A stretch of DNA of 64,000 bases from contig NZ_CP104582.1 of assembly GCF_029814935.1 (NCBI RefSeq), positions 2,170,001 to 2,234,000 on the forward strand. Direction: 5' to 3'. Source of the DNA: Pseudomonas sp. GD03919. Its GTDB lineage: Bacteria; Pseudomonadota; Gammaproteobacteria; Pseudomonadales; Pseudomonadaceae. The position numbers were made by a program, and so were the translations under genes. A model generated the notes under the pieces. That model was not told where the DNA came from and searched no databases. It saw nothing but the letters and a program-made list of their open reading frames with translations. This document shows, one piece after another, positions 7,861 through 16,727 of this stretch; the first letter of the stretch is position 1, and the number at the start of each line of letters is the position of its first letter.

Positions 7861-10432
7861 GCTGCAGGCACGCTGTGCGGCGCTGGAGCAGGAGAACGCC
7901 AAGCTCAGGCGCATCAATGCCGCGCTGATCGAGCGGGTCGAGTCGATCCATTCCCGTGGCGATGACGCCTACGCGGCCTTCCAGCATTCGGTGGTGCTGT
8001 CCGAGCAGGTGCGCGAGCGCACCGACGCGCTGAACCAGGCGATGGCCGAACTGAAATCCAGCAACCAGCTGCTCAGCGATGCGCGGTTGCGCGCCGAGAC
8101 CGCACACCAGCATTTGATCGATGCCATCGAGAGCATCTCAGACGCCTTCGTGCTGTTCGATGATCGCCAGCGCATCGTGCTGTTCAACAGCCGTTTCAAG
8201 GCGCTGTGGGCGCGCAGCCGCGCGCGCATCGGCACCGGTACGCGGTTGGAAGAAATTCGCCGGCTGAGCCGCAGCACCGGCCTGGTGGTGGAGGCGCAGC
8301 TGGGCAAGGAGGGCGAGCCGAGCCTGTTCCGCCTGCAGGACGGGCGCTGGGTCCAGGTCAGCGAGCGGCCGACCCGCGAGGGCGGGCTGGTGATCCTCTA
8401 TACCGACATCACCGAGGTGAAGCAGAGCGAGGCGCTGCGCCGCGAGCAGGCCCTGGCGCAGAAGTCGCGCCTGCTGCAGCGCGCGGTCGACAACCTGTCG
8501 CAGGGCATGGCCATGGTCAATGCCGATGGCGCGCTGGAGTTGTGGAACCACCGTTTCCTCGAACTCTGCGGCCTGGCGCCGATCAATGCCCATCGGCCGT
8601 TCGCCGAAGTGATGGCGGAAAGCGAACTTGAGCCGCTGACCCCGGACAGTCGCGATGCCACCGGCAAACCGCTGCGTCAGGTGGAGGTGCGCCTGTTCGA
8701 CGGGCGCATGCTGGAAGTACGCACCCATCCGCTGCCTACCGGCGGCTTCGTCAACACCTTCACCGATATCACCGAGCGTCATCGCCAGGCCCAGGCGCTG
8801 AGCGACAGCGAGCGCTGGATCCGCCTGATCACCGACCACGTGCCGGCGCTGATCGCCTATCTGTCGGCCGATCTGGTCTACGAATTCACCAACAAGGTCT
8901 ACGAGGAATGGTACTGCTGGCCGCGCGGCGCCATGCTCGGCCAGAGCCTGCGCGAAGTGCACAGCGAGGAGCATTGCCAGCGCCTGGAGCCCTACGTCGA
9001 ACTGGCGCTGTCCGGTGAGAGCGTGACCTTCGAATTCGCCGAAACCAACCACAACGGCCAGGAACGCTACATGCTGCGTTCCTACGTGCCCAACCGCCAG
9101 GCCAGTGGCGAAGTGGTCGGCATCTTCGTGCTGATCCGCGATATTACCGAGCGCCGCCGCACCGCCGAGGCGCTGCACCAGGCCTATCAGCATCTGGAGC
9201 AGCGCGTGCGCGAGCGTACCGCTGAGCTGACCACGGTGAACGACCAGTTGCGCCGCGAGATCGACGAGCGCACGCAGATGGAGGCGCGTCTGCGTGAAGC
9301 CAAGGGCGAAGCCGAGCAGGCCAACCTGTCCAAGACCAAGTTCCTCGCCGCCGTCAGCCATGACCTGCTGCAACCGCTCAACGCGGCGCGGCTGTTCACC
9401 AGCGCCCTGCTGGAGAAGAACGACCTGTCAGGTTGCGCGCCGCTGGTACGTAATGTCAGCAACTCGCTGGAAGACGTCGAGAGTTTGCTGGGTACACTGG
9501 TGGATATCTCCAAGCTCGATGCCGGGGTGATCAAGCCGGATATCGCGCCGTTCGCCGTCAGCGAGCTGCTGGAAAATCTGGCCGCCGAGTACCACCAGAT
9601 CGCCCGTAGCGAGGGCCTGCGTCTGGACTACCTGCCCAGCTCGGCGCTGGTACGCAGCGACGTGCAGCTGTTGGCGCGGATTCTGCGCAACTTCCTCAGC
9701 AACGCCATTCGCTACACCGCCAGCGGGCGCATCCTGCTGGGCTGCCGGCGGCGCGGCAACAGCCTGTCCATCGAAGTCTGGGACACCGGCATCGGCATCG
9801 CTCAGGACAAGCTGGTGGAGATATTCCAGGAGTTCAAGCGCGGCGATAACGTGCAGCGCAAGCAGGATCGTGGTCTGGGCCTGGGCCTGGCGATCGTCGA
9901 GAAGATCGCACGCATGCTCGGCCACCGCATTCGCGTCGCGTCGCAGCAGGGCAGGGGCTCGATGTTCGCCGTCGAGGTGCCGCTGACCCGCCGCGCGCCG
10001 CGCGTGCGTACGGTGCAGGACAGCCCGGATCAGTTGCTCGAACGCCTCAGCGGCGCGCGGGTGTGGGTGCTGGATAACGACGCGGCGATCTGCGCCGGCA
10101 TGCGCACATTGCTCGAAGGCTGGGGCTGTCGGGTGGTTACCGCCCTGAGTGAAGAAGACCTCGCGCGCCAGGTGGACAACTACCACGCCGAGGCCGATCT
10201 GCTGATCGCCGACTATCACCTCGACGACGAGCGCAATGGCGTCGACGCGGTGGCGCAGATCAACGCCCGGCGCAGCACGCCGCTACCGGCGCTGATGATC
10301 ACCGCCAACTACAGCAACGAACTCAAGCAGCAGATGCGCGAGCTGGGCCACAGCCTGCTGCACAAGCCGGTGCGGCCGATGAAGCTGAAGGCAGCGATGA
10401 GCCATTTGATGGAGCGTGGGGTAGGGGTTTGA
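7790..10432 (+). CDS. ercS': hybrid sensor histidine kinase ErcS'
   Basis: A soluble 880-aa hybrid kinase without transmembrane segments. An N-terminal coiled coil (about 20-100) is followed by three PAS-type domains (about 105-215, 220-330, 345-460), a second coiled coil, and HisKA with the H-box AVSHDLLQPLNAARLF (His at about 523). HATPase follows (DTGIGI, GLGLGLAIVEKIARML), then a C-terminal receiver (about 758-875) with phospho-acceptor Asp in LLIADYHLDD near residue 806. I use ATG 7790, which overlaps the FIST gene; GTG 7847 is an alternative. Together with ErcS and ErbR it belongs to the signalling network controlling ethanol oxidation in P. aeruginosa. Confidence 0.85.
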   Translation: MACTSTRPSPASPLADLLGVPSAELQARCAALEQENAKLRRINAALIERVESIHSRGDDAYAAFQHSVVLSEQVRERTDALNQAMAELKSSNQLLSDARLRAETAHQHLIDAIESISDAFVLFDDRQRIVLFNSRFKALWARSRARIGTGTRLEEIRRLSRSTGLVVEAQLGKEGEPSLFRLQDGRWVQVSERPTREGGLVILYTDITEVKQSEALRREQALAQKSRLLQRAVDNLSQGMAMVNADGALELWNHRFLELCGLAPINAHRPFAEVMAESELEPLTPDSRDATGKPLRQVEVRLFDGRMLEVRTHPLPTGGFVNTFTDITERHRQAQALSDSERWIRLITDHVPALIAYLSADLVYEFTNKVYEEWYCWPRGAMLGQSLREVHSEEHCQRLEPYVELALSGESVTFEFAETNHNGQERYMLRSYVPNRQASGEVVGIFVLIRDITERRRTAEALHQAYQHLEQRVRERTAELTTVNDQLRREIDERTQMEARLREAKGEAEQANLSKTKFLAAVSHDLLQPLNAARLFTSALLEKNDLSGCAPLVRNVSNSLEDVESLLGTLVDISKLDAGVIKPDIAPFAVSELLENLAAEYHQIARSEGLRLDYLPSSALVRSDVQLLARILRNFLSNAIRYTASGRILLGCRRRGNSLSIEVWDTGIGIAQDKLVEIFQEFKRGDNVQRKQDRGLGLGLAIVEKIARMLGHRIRVASQQGRGSMFAVEVPLTRRAPRVRTVQDSPDQLLERLSGARVWVLDNDAAICAGMRTLLEGWGCRVVTALSEEDLARQVDNYHAEADLLIADYHLDDERNGVDAVAQINARRSTPLPALMITANYSNELKQQMRELGHSLLHKPVRPMKLKAAMSHLMERGVGV

Positions 10433-10499
10433 GATTGACGTGGGCCCCGGTTCGCACGGCACCCCCACGGACGCCCTGCGCTGAGGCCGCCACGATCCC

Positions 10500-10560
10500 G
10501 TAGCCCGGATGCAATACGGGAAGGATCATGCCGTTCTGCTCCGGATTTCATCCGGGCTAC
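10500..10560. repeat. palindromic repeat, family GTAGCCCGGATG
   Basis: An inverted pair, GTAGCCCGGATGCAAT.. and ..ATTTCATCCGGGCTAC. Further copies lie at 26830-26890 and 31388-31446. It could also act as a bidirectional terminator between the convergent kinase and acetyltransferase genes. Confidence 0.8.
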
Positions 10561-10575
10561 GATACCAGCGCGTCG

Positions 10576-10995
10576 TCAATCATCCGCGATCAGGCGCTTG
10601 CCCAGGCTGACCGAGGCGTCGACCTTGTAGCCAAGCCGTTCGTAGAAGGCCAGGGCCGCGCGGTTGGCATCGCGCACCTGCAGGCTGAGCTTGGGGCAGC
10701 CCAAAGCGAGCAACTGTTCTTCGATATACACCATCAACTGACGGGCCAAGCCTTGCTGGCGTTGCTCGGGGCACACCGCCAGGTAGTTGACCCAGCCGCG
10801 ATGCCCCTCGTAGCCGGCCATGGCCGAGGCCACCAGCTTGCCGTCGATCTCACCCACCAGAAACAGCTCGGGCTGCACCTGCAGCTTGCGCTGGATGTCC
10901 TTGTGCGGATCGTTCCACGGGCGGGTCAGGTCGCAGCGTTGCCAGAGATCGACGACGGCGGCTTCGTCGGCGAGCCGGAAGGGGCGGATGTGCAT
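10576..10995 (-). CDS. ypeA: GNAT family acetyltransferase YpeA
   Basis: A GNAT N-acetyltransferase of 139 aa, close to the ~141-aa E. coli YpeA. Matching landmarks are LWQRCDLTRPWNDP near the start, GYEGHRGWVNYLAVCPEQRQ.G (acetyl-CoA pyrophosphate loop, about residues 75-95), and the C-terminal FYERLGYKVD..SLGKRLI. ATG 10995 is preceded by GGAG at good spacing; an upstream in-frame start lacks homology. The acceptor substrate of YpeA is not known. It is inserted between ercS' and erbR with no obvious link to PQQ metabolism. Confidence 0.9.
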   Translation of the reverse strand: MHIRPFRLADEAAVVDLWQRCDLTRPWNDPHKDIQRKLQVQPELFLVGEIDGKLVASAMAGYEGHRGWVNYLAVCPEQRQQGLARQLMVYIEEQLLALGCPKLSLQVRDANRAALAFYERLGYKVDASVSLGKRLIADD

Positions 10996-11062
10996 GGTGG
11001 ACTCCAATCGATGAGGCCGCCGTTTTAGCACGGGTTGGTGACGGGCGTCAGGACAACCTCTT

Positions 11063-11092
11063 CCGTCACTCCCGCGAAGGCGGGAGCCCAGG
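11063..11092. repeat. dispersed hairpin repeat (CTCCCGCGAAGGCGGGAG)
   Basis: The 18-base unit CTCCCGCGAAGGCGGGAG is a short perfect hairpin, common in proteobacterial intergenic regions. It lies just downstream of the erbR stop and upstream of ypeA. Confidence 0.6.
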
Positions 11093-11127
11093 TGCTGCGT
11101 GCGGGATTGACTGTCACTCCTCAGGAG

Positions 11128-11793
11128 CTAGCGCCGCAGGTAGGAGGCGAAATCGATATCGCCGGCCGAGAGGATCGCCTGCACACGGTTATGTACGTTG
11201 AGTTTGCGCAGGATGGCCGAGACGTGGGCTTTGACCGTGGTTTCGGCGATATCCAGGCTGTAGGCGATCTGCTTGTTCGACTCGCCCTTGGTCATGCGCT
11301 CAAGCACCAGCAGCTGCTTGCGCGTCAGGGCCTGCAGCAGTTCCGGGGCGATGCTGGGGTTGTCGTGGTGCTGGCGCGAGTTGCCGCTCTTCTGCGAGCG
11401 GATGATGTCCGGCGGCAGGTAGACGTTGCCGTCGAGAATCTGCGCGATGGCCTCGGTCATCTGCGCGCGCGGCGAGGATTTGGTGATGAAACCCACCGCA
11501 CCGTAGGTGATGGCCTGCAGCACGATCTGCTTGTCCTGTTCGGCGGAAACGATGACCACCGGGATGGTTGGCGCCTCGTTGCGCAGGTTCATCAGTCCGC
11601 CCAGGCCGTGCATGCCGGGCATGTTCAGGTCGAGCAGGATCAGGTCCAGATCGTCGTGGTTCTGGGTCAGCTCCAGGGCACTGTCCAGGTCGGCGGTTTC
11701 CATGATCTCGCTGCCGGGAAAACCGTCGGCGATGACGTTATGGATGGCTTCACGAAACAGCGGATGGTCGTCGGCAATCAGAATCTTGTACAT
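11128..11793 (-). CDS. erbR: LuxR/NarL-type response regulator ErbR (AgmR-like)
   Basis: A 221-aa response regulator. The receiver domain (1-120) starts [16 protein letters not shown] and has the phospho-acceptor Asp in [13 protein letters not shown] near residue 55, then the conserved Lys in GFITKSS. The C-terminal LuxR-type HTH (about 150-215) reads [19 protein letters not shown] and [18 protein letters not shown]. Its closest known relatives are ErbR/AgmR of Pseudomonas, regulators of PQQ synthesis and the ethanol oxidation genes. It lies downstream of the CXXXCW gene on the same strand, 23 bp away, so it may be co-transcribed. It is a leading candidate to bind the 18-bp dyad described at 23411 and elsewhere. 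Confidence 0.88.
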   Translation of the reverse strand: MYKILIADDHPLFREAIHNVIADGFPGSEIMETADLDSALELTQNHDDLDLILLDLNMPGMHGLGGLMNLRNEAPTIPVVIVSAEQDKQIVLQAITYGAVGFITKSSPRAQMTEAIAQILDGNVYLPPDIIRSQKSGNSRQHHDNPSIAPELLQALTRKQLLVLERMTKGESNKQIAYSLDIAETTVKAHVSAILRKLNVHNRVQAILSAGDIDFASYLRR

Positions 11794-11816
11794 GGCCTTG
11801 CACCTCGTTGTTGTGA

Positions 11817-12392
11817 TTATGGGTTGGCGGCGGGCGTGAGGAAAGCAGCAGGCAGTTCGGCAGGTTGTGCGGCTACCAGGGGCAGGCCGGCCTGTTCCCA
11901 GGCATCGACGCCGTCACGGTACCAGTAGAGCTGGCGATAGCCCATGGCATGGGCGCGACGCGCGGCGTTCCAGCTCAGCCAGCAGTCGGAGCGGCAGTAG
12001 AACACGAAGGGCTGGCGCACGTCGCCGCGGCTCTGCTGGTGCAGATAGTGGCTGAAGTAGCGCTGCCATTGCGGGGCCAGGTTGCCGTCGCCGGTGTTGG
12101 CCAGCCACAGGCTGCCGGGCAGGTTGGCGTGGGGGACGTCCTCGACGAAGCGGTCCTGCACGAAGGGACGGCGATAAACGTCGATCAGGCGGGTGTCCGG
12201 GCGCTCGGCAAGGAGCTTCTGCAGGGCGGGTGTATCGACGACCTGTACACCTTCCAGACTGGACGGCGTCGGGCTGCGGTACTGGCTGCTGCGATAACCA
12301 TCGGCGTCGAAAAGCTCTTCGGCCTGCGCAAGGCAGGTCAGTAGCACGCAGGCGAGCATCAGGCCCGCTTGCATGGGCAGACGGTACTTCAT
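11817..12392 (-). CDS. PQQ-dependent catabolism-associated CXXCW motif protein (rhodanese-like)
   Basis: A secreted or periplasmic protein of 191 aa. An N-terminal signal sequence ([23 protein letters not shown]) is followed by a rhodanese-like fold ([21 protein letters not shown]). The active-site loop is [15 protein letters not shown], so the two cysteines are spaced C-x3-C-W here. The family is found only beside PQQ-dependent alcohol systems; its reaction is unknown, and a redox or sulfur-transfer role is a guess. ATG 12392 directly precedes the signal peptide. A good copy of the regulon dyad lies 80 bases upstream (12472-12489) in the same orientation. Confidence 0.82.
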   Translation of the reverse strand: MKYRLPMQAGLMLACVLLTCLAQAEELFDADGYRSSQYRSPTPSSLEGVQVVDTPALQKLLAERPDTRLIDVYRRPFVQDRFVEDVPHANLPGSLWLANTGDGNLAPQWQRYFSHYLHQQSRGDVRQPFVFYCRSDCWLSWNAARRAHAMGYRQLYWYRDGVDAWEQAGLPLVAAQPAELPAAFLTPAANP

Positions 12393-12471
12393 GGCAAGGT
12401 CTCTACTTATTGTTGTAGTGGTATTACAGGCCATGGTCGCAGGCTTGGGAATTCTACGTTGGAGAGGAAAA

Positions 12472-12489
12472 CCAGTACCAAAGTAGTAG
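12472..12489 (-). promoter_or_regulatory. 18-bp dyad upstream of the CXXCW gene
   Basis: The minus strand reads CTACTACTTTGGTACTGG, matching the shared pattern YTACKACYnnnnKACTRS found upstream of exaB, exaC and others. It is 80 bases before the ATG at 12392. Confidence 0.6.
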
Positions 12490-12501
12490 AGCGGTCAGTG
12501 G

Positions 12502-12554
12502 GTAGGGCGGGTGTAACCCGCCGCCGCGCCACTGGCGGGTTGCACCCGCCCTAC
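12502..12554. repeat. palindromic repeat, second copy of the 6496 family
   Basis: Inverted GTAGGGCGGGTGTAACCC / GGGTTGCACCCGCCCTAC units, the same family as 6496-6552. Confidence 0.75.
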
Positions 12555-12571
12555 GGATACGTTGATTGCTA

Positions 12572-12595
12572 CCACGCAAAGCGTGGGAACGATCA
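12572..12595. repeat. hairpin repeat CCACGCAAAGCGTGGGAACG
   Basis: CCACGC AAA GCGTGG hairpin; a longer relative lies at 20307-20434. It lies just after the ABC permease stop (minus strand) and may act as a terminator. Confidence 0.6.
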
Positions 12596-12598
12596 TGC

Positions 12599-13390
12599 TC
12601 AGCCCGCCTTGCGCAGCGCCGCGTGCTGCGGGTTGAAGCTGACCACGGCGAGCAGCGTCAGTAATACCGTCAGGCCGGCGCAGATCAGCAGCGCCTCGAC
12701 ATGCAGGCGCAGGTACAGTGCGTTGCGCACCAGTTCCACGGCATGGGTAAAGGGATTGGCCGCGCACAGCCAGTACAGCCACTCGCTGGACTCGCGCATT
12801 TTCCACAGCGGGTACAGCGCCGACGACAGGAAGAACATCGGGAAGATGACGAAATTCATCACCCCGGCGAAATTCTCCAGCTGCCGAATGCCGTTGGACA
12901 GCAGCAAGCCCAGTGCGCTGAGCAGCAACGCCACCAGCAGCAGTGCCGGCAGCACCGCGAGCAGGCCCAAGGCCGGCGGCTGCACGCCGTAGACCCAGGC
13001 GATGGCGAGAAAGGCATAGACCTGCAGCAGCGAGATCAGCGCCGTGGCCAGTAGTTTGGCCACCAGCAGGAAGGCGCGCGGCAGCGGGCTGGTGAGCAGC
13101 ACGCGCATGCTGCCCATCTCGCGGTCGTAGACCATCGACAGCGAACCCTGCATGCCGTTGAACAGCAGGATCATGCAGGCCAGGCCCGGCACGATGTAGG
13201 TGTCGTAGGTGATGTAGGTGTCGTACGGCTCGATGATGGCGATGCCCAGCGCGGCGCGAAAGCCGGCGGCGAACACCAGCAGCCACAGCAACGGACGCAC
13301 CAGGGCGCTGAGAAAGCGCGAGCGCTGCAACACGAAGCGCAGCCATTCGCGAAGGACGATGCCGCGCAGGCATTCCCAGTAGGCGGTCAT
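12599..13390 (-). CDS. ABC transporter permease of the PQQ alcohol system (PedC-type)
   Basis: ABC-2-type permease, 263 aa, with about six hydrophobic segments (LLWLLVFAAGF, VPGLACMILLF, LLATALISLLQVYAFLAIA, LLAVLPALLLVALLLSALGLLL, FVIFPMFFLSSALYPL, and a last one near 240). It is the membrane half of an exporter with the ATPase gene directly upstream; the ATPase stop and this ATG overlap as TGATG. The family is the alcohol-system permease PedC; the cargo is unknown. The stretch YDTYITYDTYI reflects an 18-bp tandem duplication at 13194-13229. Confidence 0.85.
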   Translation of the reverse strand: MTAYWECLRGIVLREWLRFVLQRSRFLSALVRPLLWLLVFAAGFRAALGIAIIEPYDTYITYDTYIVPGLACMILLFNGMQGSLSMVYDREMGSMRVLLTSPLPRAFLLVAKLLATALISLLQVYAFLAIAWVYGVQPPALGLLAVLPALLLVALLLSALGLLLSNGIRQLENFAGVMNFVIFPMFFLSSALYPLWKMRESSEWLYWLCAANPFTHAVELVRNALYLRLHVEALLICAGLTVLLTLLAVVSFNPQHAALRKAG

Positions 13391-14211
13391 CAGCTAGCTC
13401 CTCGCGTAGGGTGCGCCGTGCGCACCGGGGCCGTTTCATCATCGCCAACGTCGTCGGCACGCTTCGGCCGCAGCGCCTCACGCACATGGCCACGGCCCAG
13501 CGCCTCGTCGCCGGTGAGGCGGGCGAAGCTGATGGCCAGGTCGTCGCCGAACTGGCTGGCCTTGCCCCAGGCCACGCGCTCGCCGCGATGCAGGATCAGC
13601 AGGTCGTCGCTGGGCTCGATCTCATCCAGCAGGTGGGTCGTCCACAACACGCACAAATCCTGCTCGCGGCACAGGTTGCGCACATGTCGGCCCAGCGCCA
13701 GGCGGCTGGCTGGGTCGAGCCCGGCGCTGGCTTCGTCGAGCAGCAGCAGGCGCGGCTGGTGGAGCAGGGCACGGGCAATCTCCACGCGGCGACGATGGCC
13801 TCCGTTGAGCGTGCGCACCTTGTCGTGACGACGCTCGGCGAGATCCTGGCGCAACAGCTCCTCGTCGATACGCGCCTGCGCCTCGCGACGGGGCATGCCA
13901 TGCAGCGCGGCATGATAGGCGAGGTTCTGTTGCACCGACAGGTCGAGATCCAGCGTGCTCTGCTGGAACACCACACCCAACTGGCGTAGCGCCTGGCGTG
14001 GTTCGTCGCGCAGGCTATGGCCGAAGATGCGAATGTCGCCCTGCTGCAAGTCGTACAGGCGGGTGAGCAGGGCGATCAGGGTCGACTTGCCGGCACCGTT
14101 GGGGCCGAGCAGGGCGCCGAAGCGCCCCGGCGCCAGCTCGAAGGCCAGGTCATTGAGCGCCTGGCGGGCGCCATAGGCGAAACCGACGCCGCTCACCTCC
14201 AGCGCATTCAT
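13390..14211 (-). CDS. ABC transporter ATPase of the PQQ alcohol system
   Basis: An ATPase of 273 aa. Walker A is GPNGAGKST (about residue 38), the Q-loop region VVFQQSTLDLDL, the signature LNGGHRRRVEIARAL (GG-type instead of LSGGQ), Walker B LLLLDEASAGLD, and the switch His in TTHLLDE. The start ATG overlaps the stop of the beta-propeller gene (ATGA). The last dozen residues ([13 protein letters not shown]) are encoded by a GTAGGGTGCGCC-type repeat at 13406-13426, so the native C-terminus has been replaced or extended by repeat DNA. Confidence 0.88.
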   Translation of the reverse strand: MNALEVSGVGFAYGARQALNDLAFELAPGRFGALLGPNGAGKSTLIALLTRLYDLQQGDIRIFGHSLRDEPRQALRQLGVVFQQSTLDLDLSVQQNLAYHAALHGMPRREAQARIDEELLRQDLAERRHDKVRTLNGGHRRRVEIARALLHQPRLLLLDEASAGLDPASRLALGRHVRNLCREQDLCVLWTTHLLDEIEPSDDLLILHRGERVAWGKASQFGDDLAISFARLTGDEALGRGHVREALRPKRADDVGDDETAPVRTAHPTRGAS

Positions 14212-15173
14212 GGCGTCACCACCACGCCCCAGGGATAGCGGCCGACCTTGATCGACTTGGTCACCTTGAGCGTATCGACGTCGATCACCGATACGTCGCC
14301 ACTGACGCCATTGGTGGTGAGCAGGTGCTTCTGATCCGGGGTGAACGCCAGGTGCCAGACGCGCCGGCCCACCAGCAGGTAGTCGAGAATCTCGTAGGTC
14401 TTGGCATCCACCACGGCCACATGGTTGGCCGGGCCGAGGGCGACGAAGGCGTACTTGCCGTCGTCGGTGAGCTTGACCCCTACCGGCTGCACCTTGTCCG
14501 GGTGCACGCCCTTGATGGCGAAGTTGAGCACCTTGAGCACCTGGCGCGAGTCGACGTCCAGCACCGTCACCGTGCCACCGATCTCGGCCGAGGCCCACAG
14601 GCGCTTGCCGTCCTTGTCGAACTCGACGTGACGCGGGCGCTGGTCAACCAGGGTGTTGTCCACCAGTTGATGGGTGCTGGTATCGATCCAGTGCAGCATG
14701 TTGGTGGTTTCGCTGGTGTTGACCGCCCATTTGCCGTCCGGGCTCACCGCCATGCCTTCGGGCTCCACGCCGACTTCGATCTGCGCCAGCACCTCGTCGC
14801 TTTGGGTGTCGACCACGGTGACCAGGGCATCGTCCTCGTTGGAGATGTACAGCCAGCGGTCGTTGGGGTGCAGGGCGAACTGCTCGGGATCGGCGCCGGA
14901 AGGCAGCTCCTTGATGATCGTGCGCGTGGCCAGATCCATCACCTGTACGCGATCCGAGTCGCTGGCGCAGATGTACAACAGCTTGTTGTCGGAAGACAGC
15001 AGCAACCCGCGCGGGCGCATGCCGACGTCCAGGGTAGCGGTGACTTCCAGGCTGTCGAGGTCGATCATGCTGATGCTGTCATCCTTCTCGTTGGACACGT
15101 AGGCAGTAGCGGCGAAGGCCGAGTGGCAGGCCAGGCTGAAGGCGACGGCGCAGGCGAGACGGGTCAGGCGCAT
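14208..15173 (-). CDS. PQQ-dependent catabolism-associated beta-propeller protein
   Basis: An exported 321-aa YVTN-type beta-propeller. The signal peptide is MRLTRLACAVAFSLACHSAFA, followed by repeated blades such as AYVSNEKDDSISMIDLDS, LYISNEDDALVTVVDTQS and LLTTNGVSGDVSVIDVDT. The family co-occurs with the CXXCW protein, the ABC exporter and quinoprotein dehydrogenases; its molecular role has not been shown, and a periplasmic scaffold or binding function is inferred. It is first in a tightly coupled operon with the ABC ATPase and permease. Confidence 0.82.
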   Translation of the reverse strand: MRLTRLACAVAFSLACHSAFAATAYVSNEKDDSISMIDLDSLEVTATLDVGMRPRGLLLSSDNKLLYICASDSDRVQVMDLATRTIIKELPSGADPEQFALHPNDRWLYISNEDDALVTVVDTQSDEVLAQIEVGVEPEGMAVSPDGKWAVNTSETTNMLHWIDTSTHQLVDNTLVDQRPRHVEFDKDGKRLWASAEIGGTVTVLDVDSRQVLKVLNFAIKGVHPDKVQPVGVKLTDDGKYAFVALGPANHVAVVDAKTYEILDYLLVGRRVWHLAFTPDQKHLLTTNGVSGDVSVIDVDTLKVTKSIKVGRYPWGVVVTP

Positions 15174-15259
15174 GGGGTTGATCCTCTTGTTGTTATTGCT
15201 TGGCGGTTTTCGCTGCTTACCTCGGAAGTTGGGCAGCTAGGTTCAAAGTCGTACACATT

Positions 15260-15366
15260 TGCTCCCCTCTCCCATTTATGGCAGAGGGGTTGGGGGAGAG
15301 GGCTGAAATACAGCGAAATGCCTGTATACCCCTCTCCCTAACCCTCTCCCCAGCGGGGCGAGGGGA
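15260..15366. repeat. inverted CCCCTCTCCC repeat
   Basis: Pyrimidine-rich and purine-rich arms (CCCCTCTCCC..GGGGGAGAGGG..CCCCTCTCCC..CGGGGCGAGGGG) form alternative hairpins between the substrate-binding protein gene and the propeller gene. The rest of 15174-15427 shows no gene. Confidence 0.6.
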
Positions 15367-15427
15367 CAGAATTTCTTCGCCTGTGACCATTACCTTCCAC
15401 AGGACAATCGTGCTGAACGCTCAGCTG

Positions 15428-16606
15428 CTAAGGCATGTTCGCCAGATCGCAGCTCACTTCCGGGCGGTCGTAACCGAGGCTGTCCATTTCATTGCTCGGA
15501 TGGAGAAAACCGTCCTGCGGCGAGGTGCTGACCAGCGCGCGCGGGTGTACCAGTGGAATCGGCTGGCGCAGCTCGCCATTCCACGGGCGGAAGCTCAGCT
15601 TGCGGCCCTTGAAACCGTCCAGCGGCAGTTGTTCGTTCAACAGCAGGTGGCGAATGCCCTGTGGCTCGGCGGTGCGCTGCTTGGTGATGGCCGTGGCCAA
15701 GCTGCGCACGGCCATCCAGGCGGCGAAGTCGCGGTCGTTCATCCAGCGTCCGGCCAGCGCCTCGAAGCGTTTCTGCAACTGCGCGGCGCCGAAGGTTTCC
15801 ACCGTCTTGTGCCAGGCGGTCGGGGTCAGGCCCTGGGTGCCGGCTACTGGGCGCGGATACCAGGTGTTGTAGGGCAGGTATTCGCCGAAGTCGCCGCGCT
15901 CGTCGGCCACCAGCACCACGTCGTACTCGCCGGCCTGGGTAAACAGCGGCATCTCCGCCTGGGCGCTGCGCCGTTGGTCGTTGTCGAAGCTCCACGGCTT
16001 CTCGGCGATGATCGTGTGGCCGAAGCGTTTGGCGGCGCGCTTGAGCGCGTCGGCGTAGGCGATGTCGTCCTCGGTGGTACCTGTAACCAGCAGCCAGCGC
16101 GTCCATTTGCGCACGGCGAGGAACTGCGCCAGGGCGTCGGCCAGCATGGCGCGGCTGGGCAGGGTGTGCAGCACGTTGCCCAGGCATTGCTCGCGGCGCA
16201 GGCCGTCGTCGGCGCTGCCGGCGTTGAGCAGCAGGCTGTCTGGCAGGCGCTCGCTGAGCTGGCGCAGGGTATCGGCCGGGGCATTGACTACGAACAGGCG
16301 AATGCCGGCCCGATGCTGTTGTTCGGCGGCAGCAAGCAGCTCGGTTGCATCCTCGCTCTCGGCGCTTTGCAGTTCGAACTTCTGCTTGAGGAAGCGCCCG
16401 GTGCTGTTGCTATCGATGATCGCCAGCTCCGCGCCGCGCCGGCCGGCGTCCAGCGGTTCGGGGATGACGTTGGACAGCAAAGGCCCGCGTGGTGGTTGAT
16501 GAGCCAGGTAGCCGATGCGCACCTGCAGCTCGTTCGCGCTGGCTTCGGCTACCAAGCTGAATATGGCAGCGAGGCAGAACAACAAGCGGTAACTGATCCG
16601 GTGCAT
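15428..16606 (-). CDS. ABC transporter substrate-binding protein of the PQQ alcohol system
   Basis: A periplasmic binding protein of the Leu/Ile/Val-type fold, 392 aa, with signal peptide MHRISYRLLFCLAAIFSLVAEASA. LQVRIGYLAHQPPRGPLLSN opens the mature domain; PRPVAGTQGLTPTAWH and RWMNDRDFAAWMAVRS are typical of the PQQ-alcohol-associated group. It probably works with the PedC-type ABC proteins downstream on the same strand. The ligand is unknown, and a binding protein paired with an exporter-type permease is unusual. A dyad site lies 78 bases upstream. Confidence 0.82.
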   Translation of the reverse strand: MHRISYRLLFCLAAIFSLVAEASANELQVRIGYLAHQPPRGPLLSNVIPEPLDAGRRGAELAIIDSNSTGRFLKQKFELQSAESEDATELLAAAEQQHRAGIRLFVVNAPADTLRQLSERLPDSLLLNAGSADDGLRREQCLGNVLHTLPSRAMLADALAQFLAVRKWTRWLLVTGTTEDDIAYADALKRAAKRFGHTIIAEKPWSFDNDQRRSAQAEMPLFTQAGEYDVVLVADERGDFGEYLPYNTWYPRPVAGTQGLTPTAWHKTVETFGAAQLQKRFEALAGRWMNDRDFAAWMAVRSLATAITKQRTAEPQGIRHLLLNEQLPLDGFKGRKLSFRPWNGELRQPIPLVHPRALVSTSPQDGFLHPSNEMDSLGYDRPEVSCDLANMP

Positions 16607-16656
16607 GGGGCGACTCCTGCAAAGGGTGTCGCCAGCATAGGAAGCGTCGCCAGGTC

Positions 16657-16701
16657 GGGAAATATGCCCAAGGTAGCGCCGGCTTAGTACAAAGGTCGTA
16701 G
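16657..16701 (-). promoter_or_regulatory. dyad plus second block upstream of the binding-protein gene
   Basis: The minus strand reads CTACGACCTTTGTACTAA (16701-16684), then 8 bases later TACCTTGGGCATATTTCCC (16675-16657). Both blocks recur in the same order at 17867-17823 and, less exactly, upstream of exaC. Confidence 0.6.
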
Positions 16702-16727
16702 CTCTTCAGGGCCGTTCTTCAAGGCCT

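Noticed and set aside
8138..9373. 411-codon open frame antisense to ercS'
   Set aside because: Overlaps PAS and HisKA coding sequence; composition is that of an antisense shadow.
13190..13230. 18-bp tandem duplication in the ABC permease as a CRISPR-like or regulatory repeat
   Set aside because: Only two units, in frame within a membrane protein; it is a simple coding duplication.
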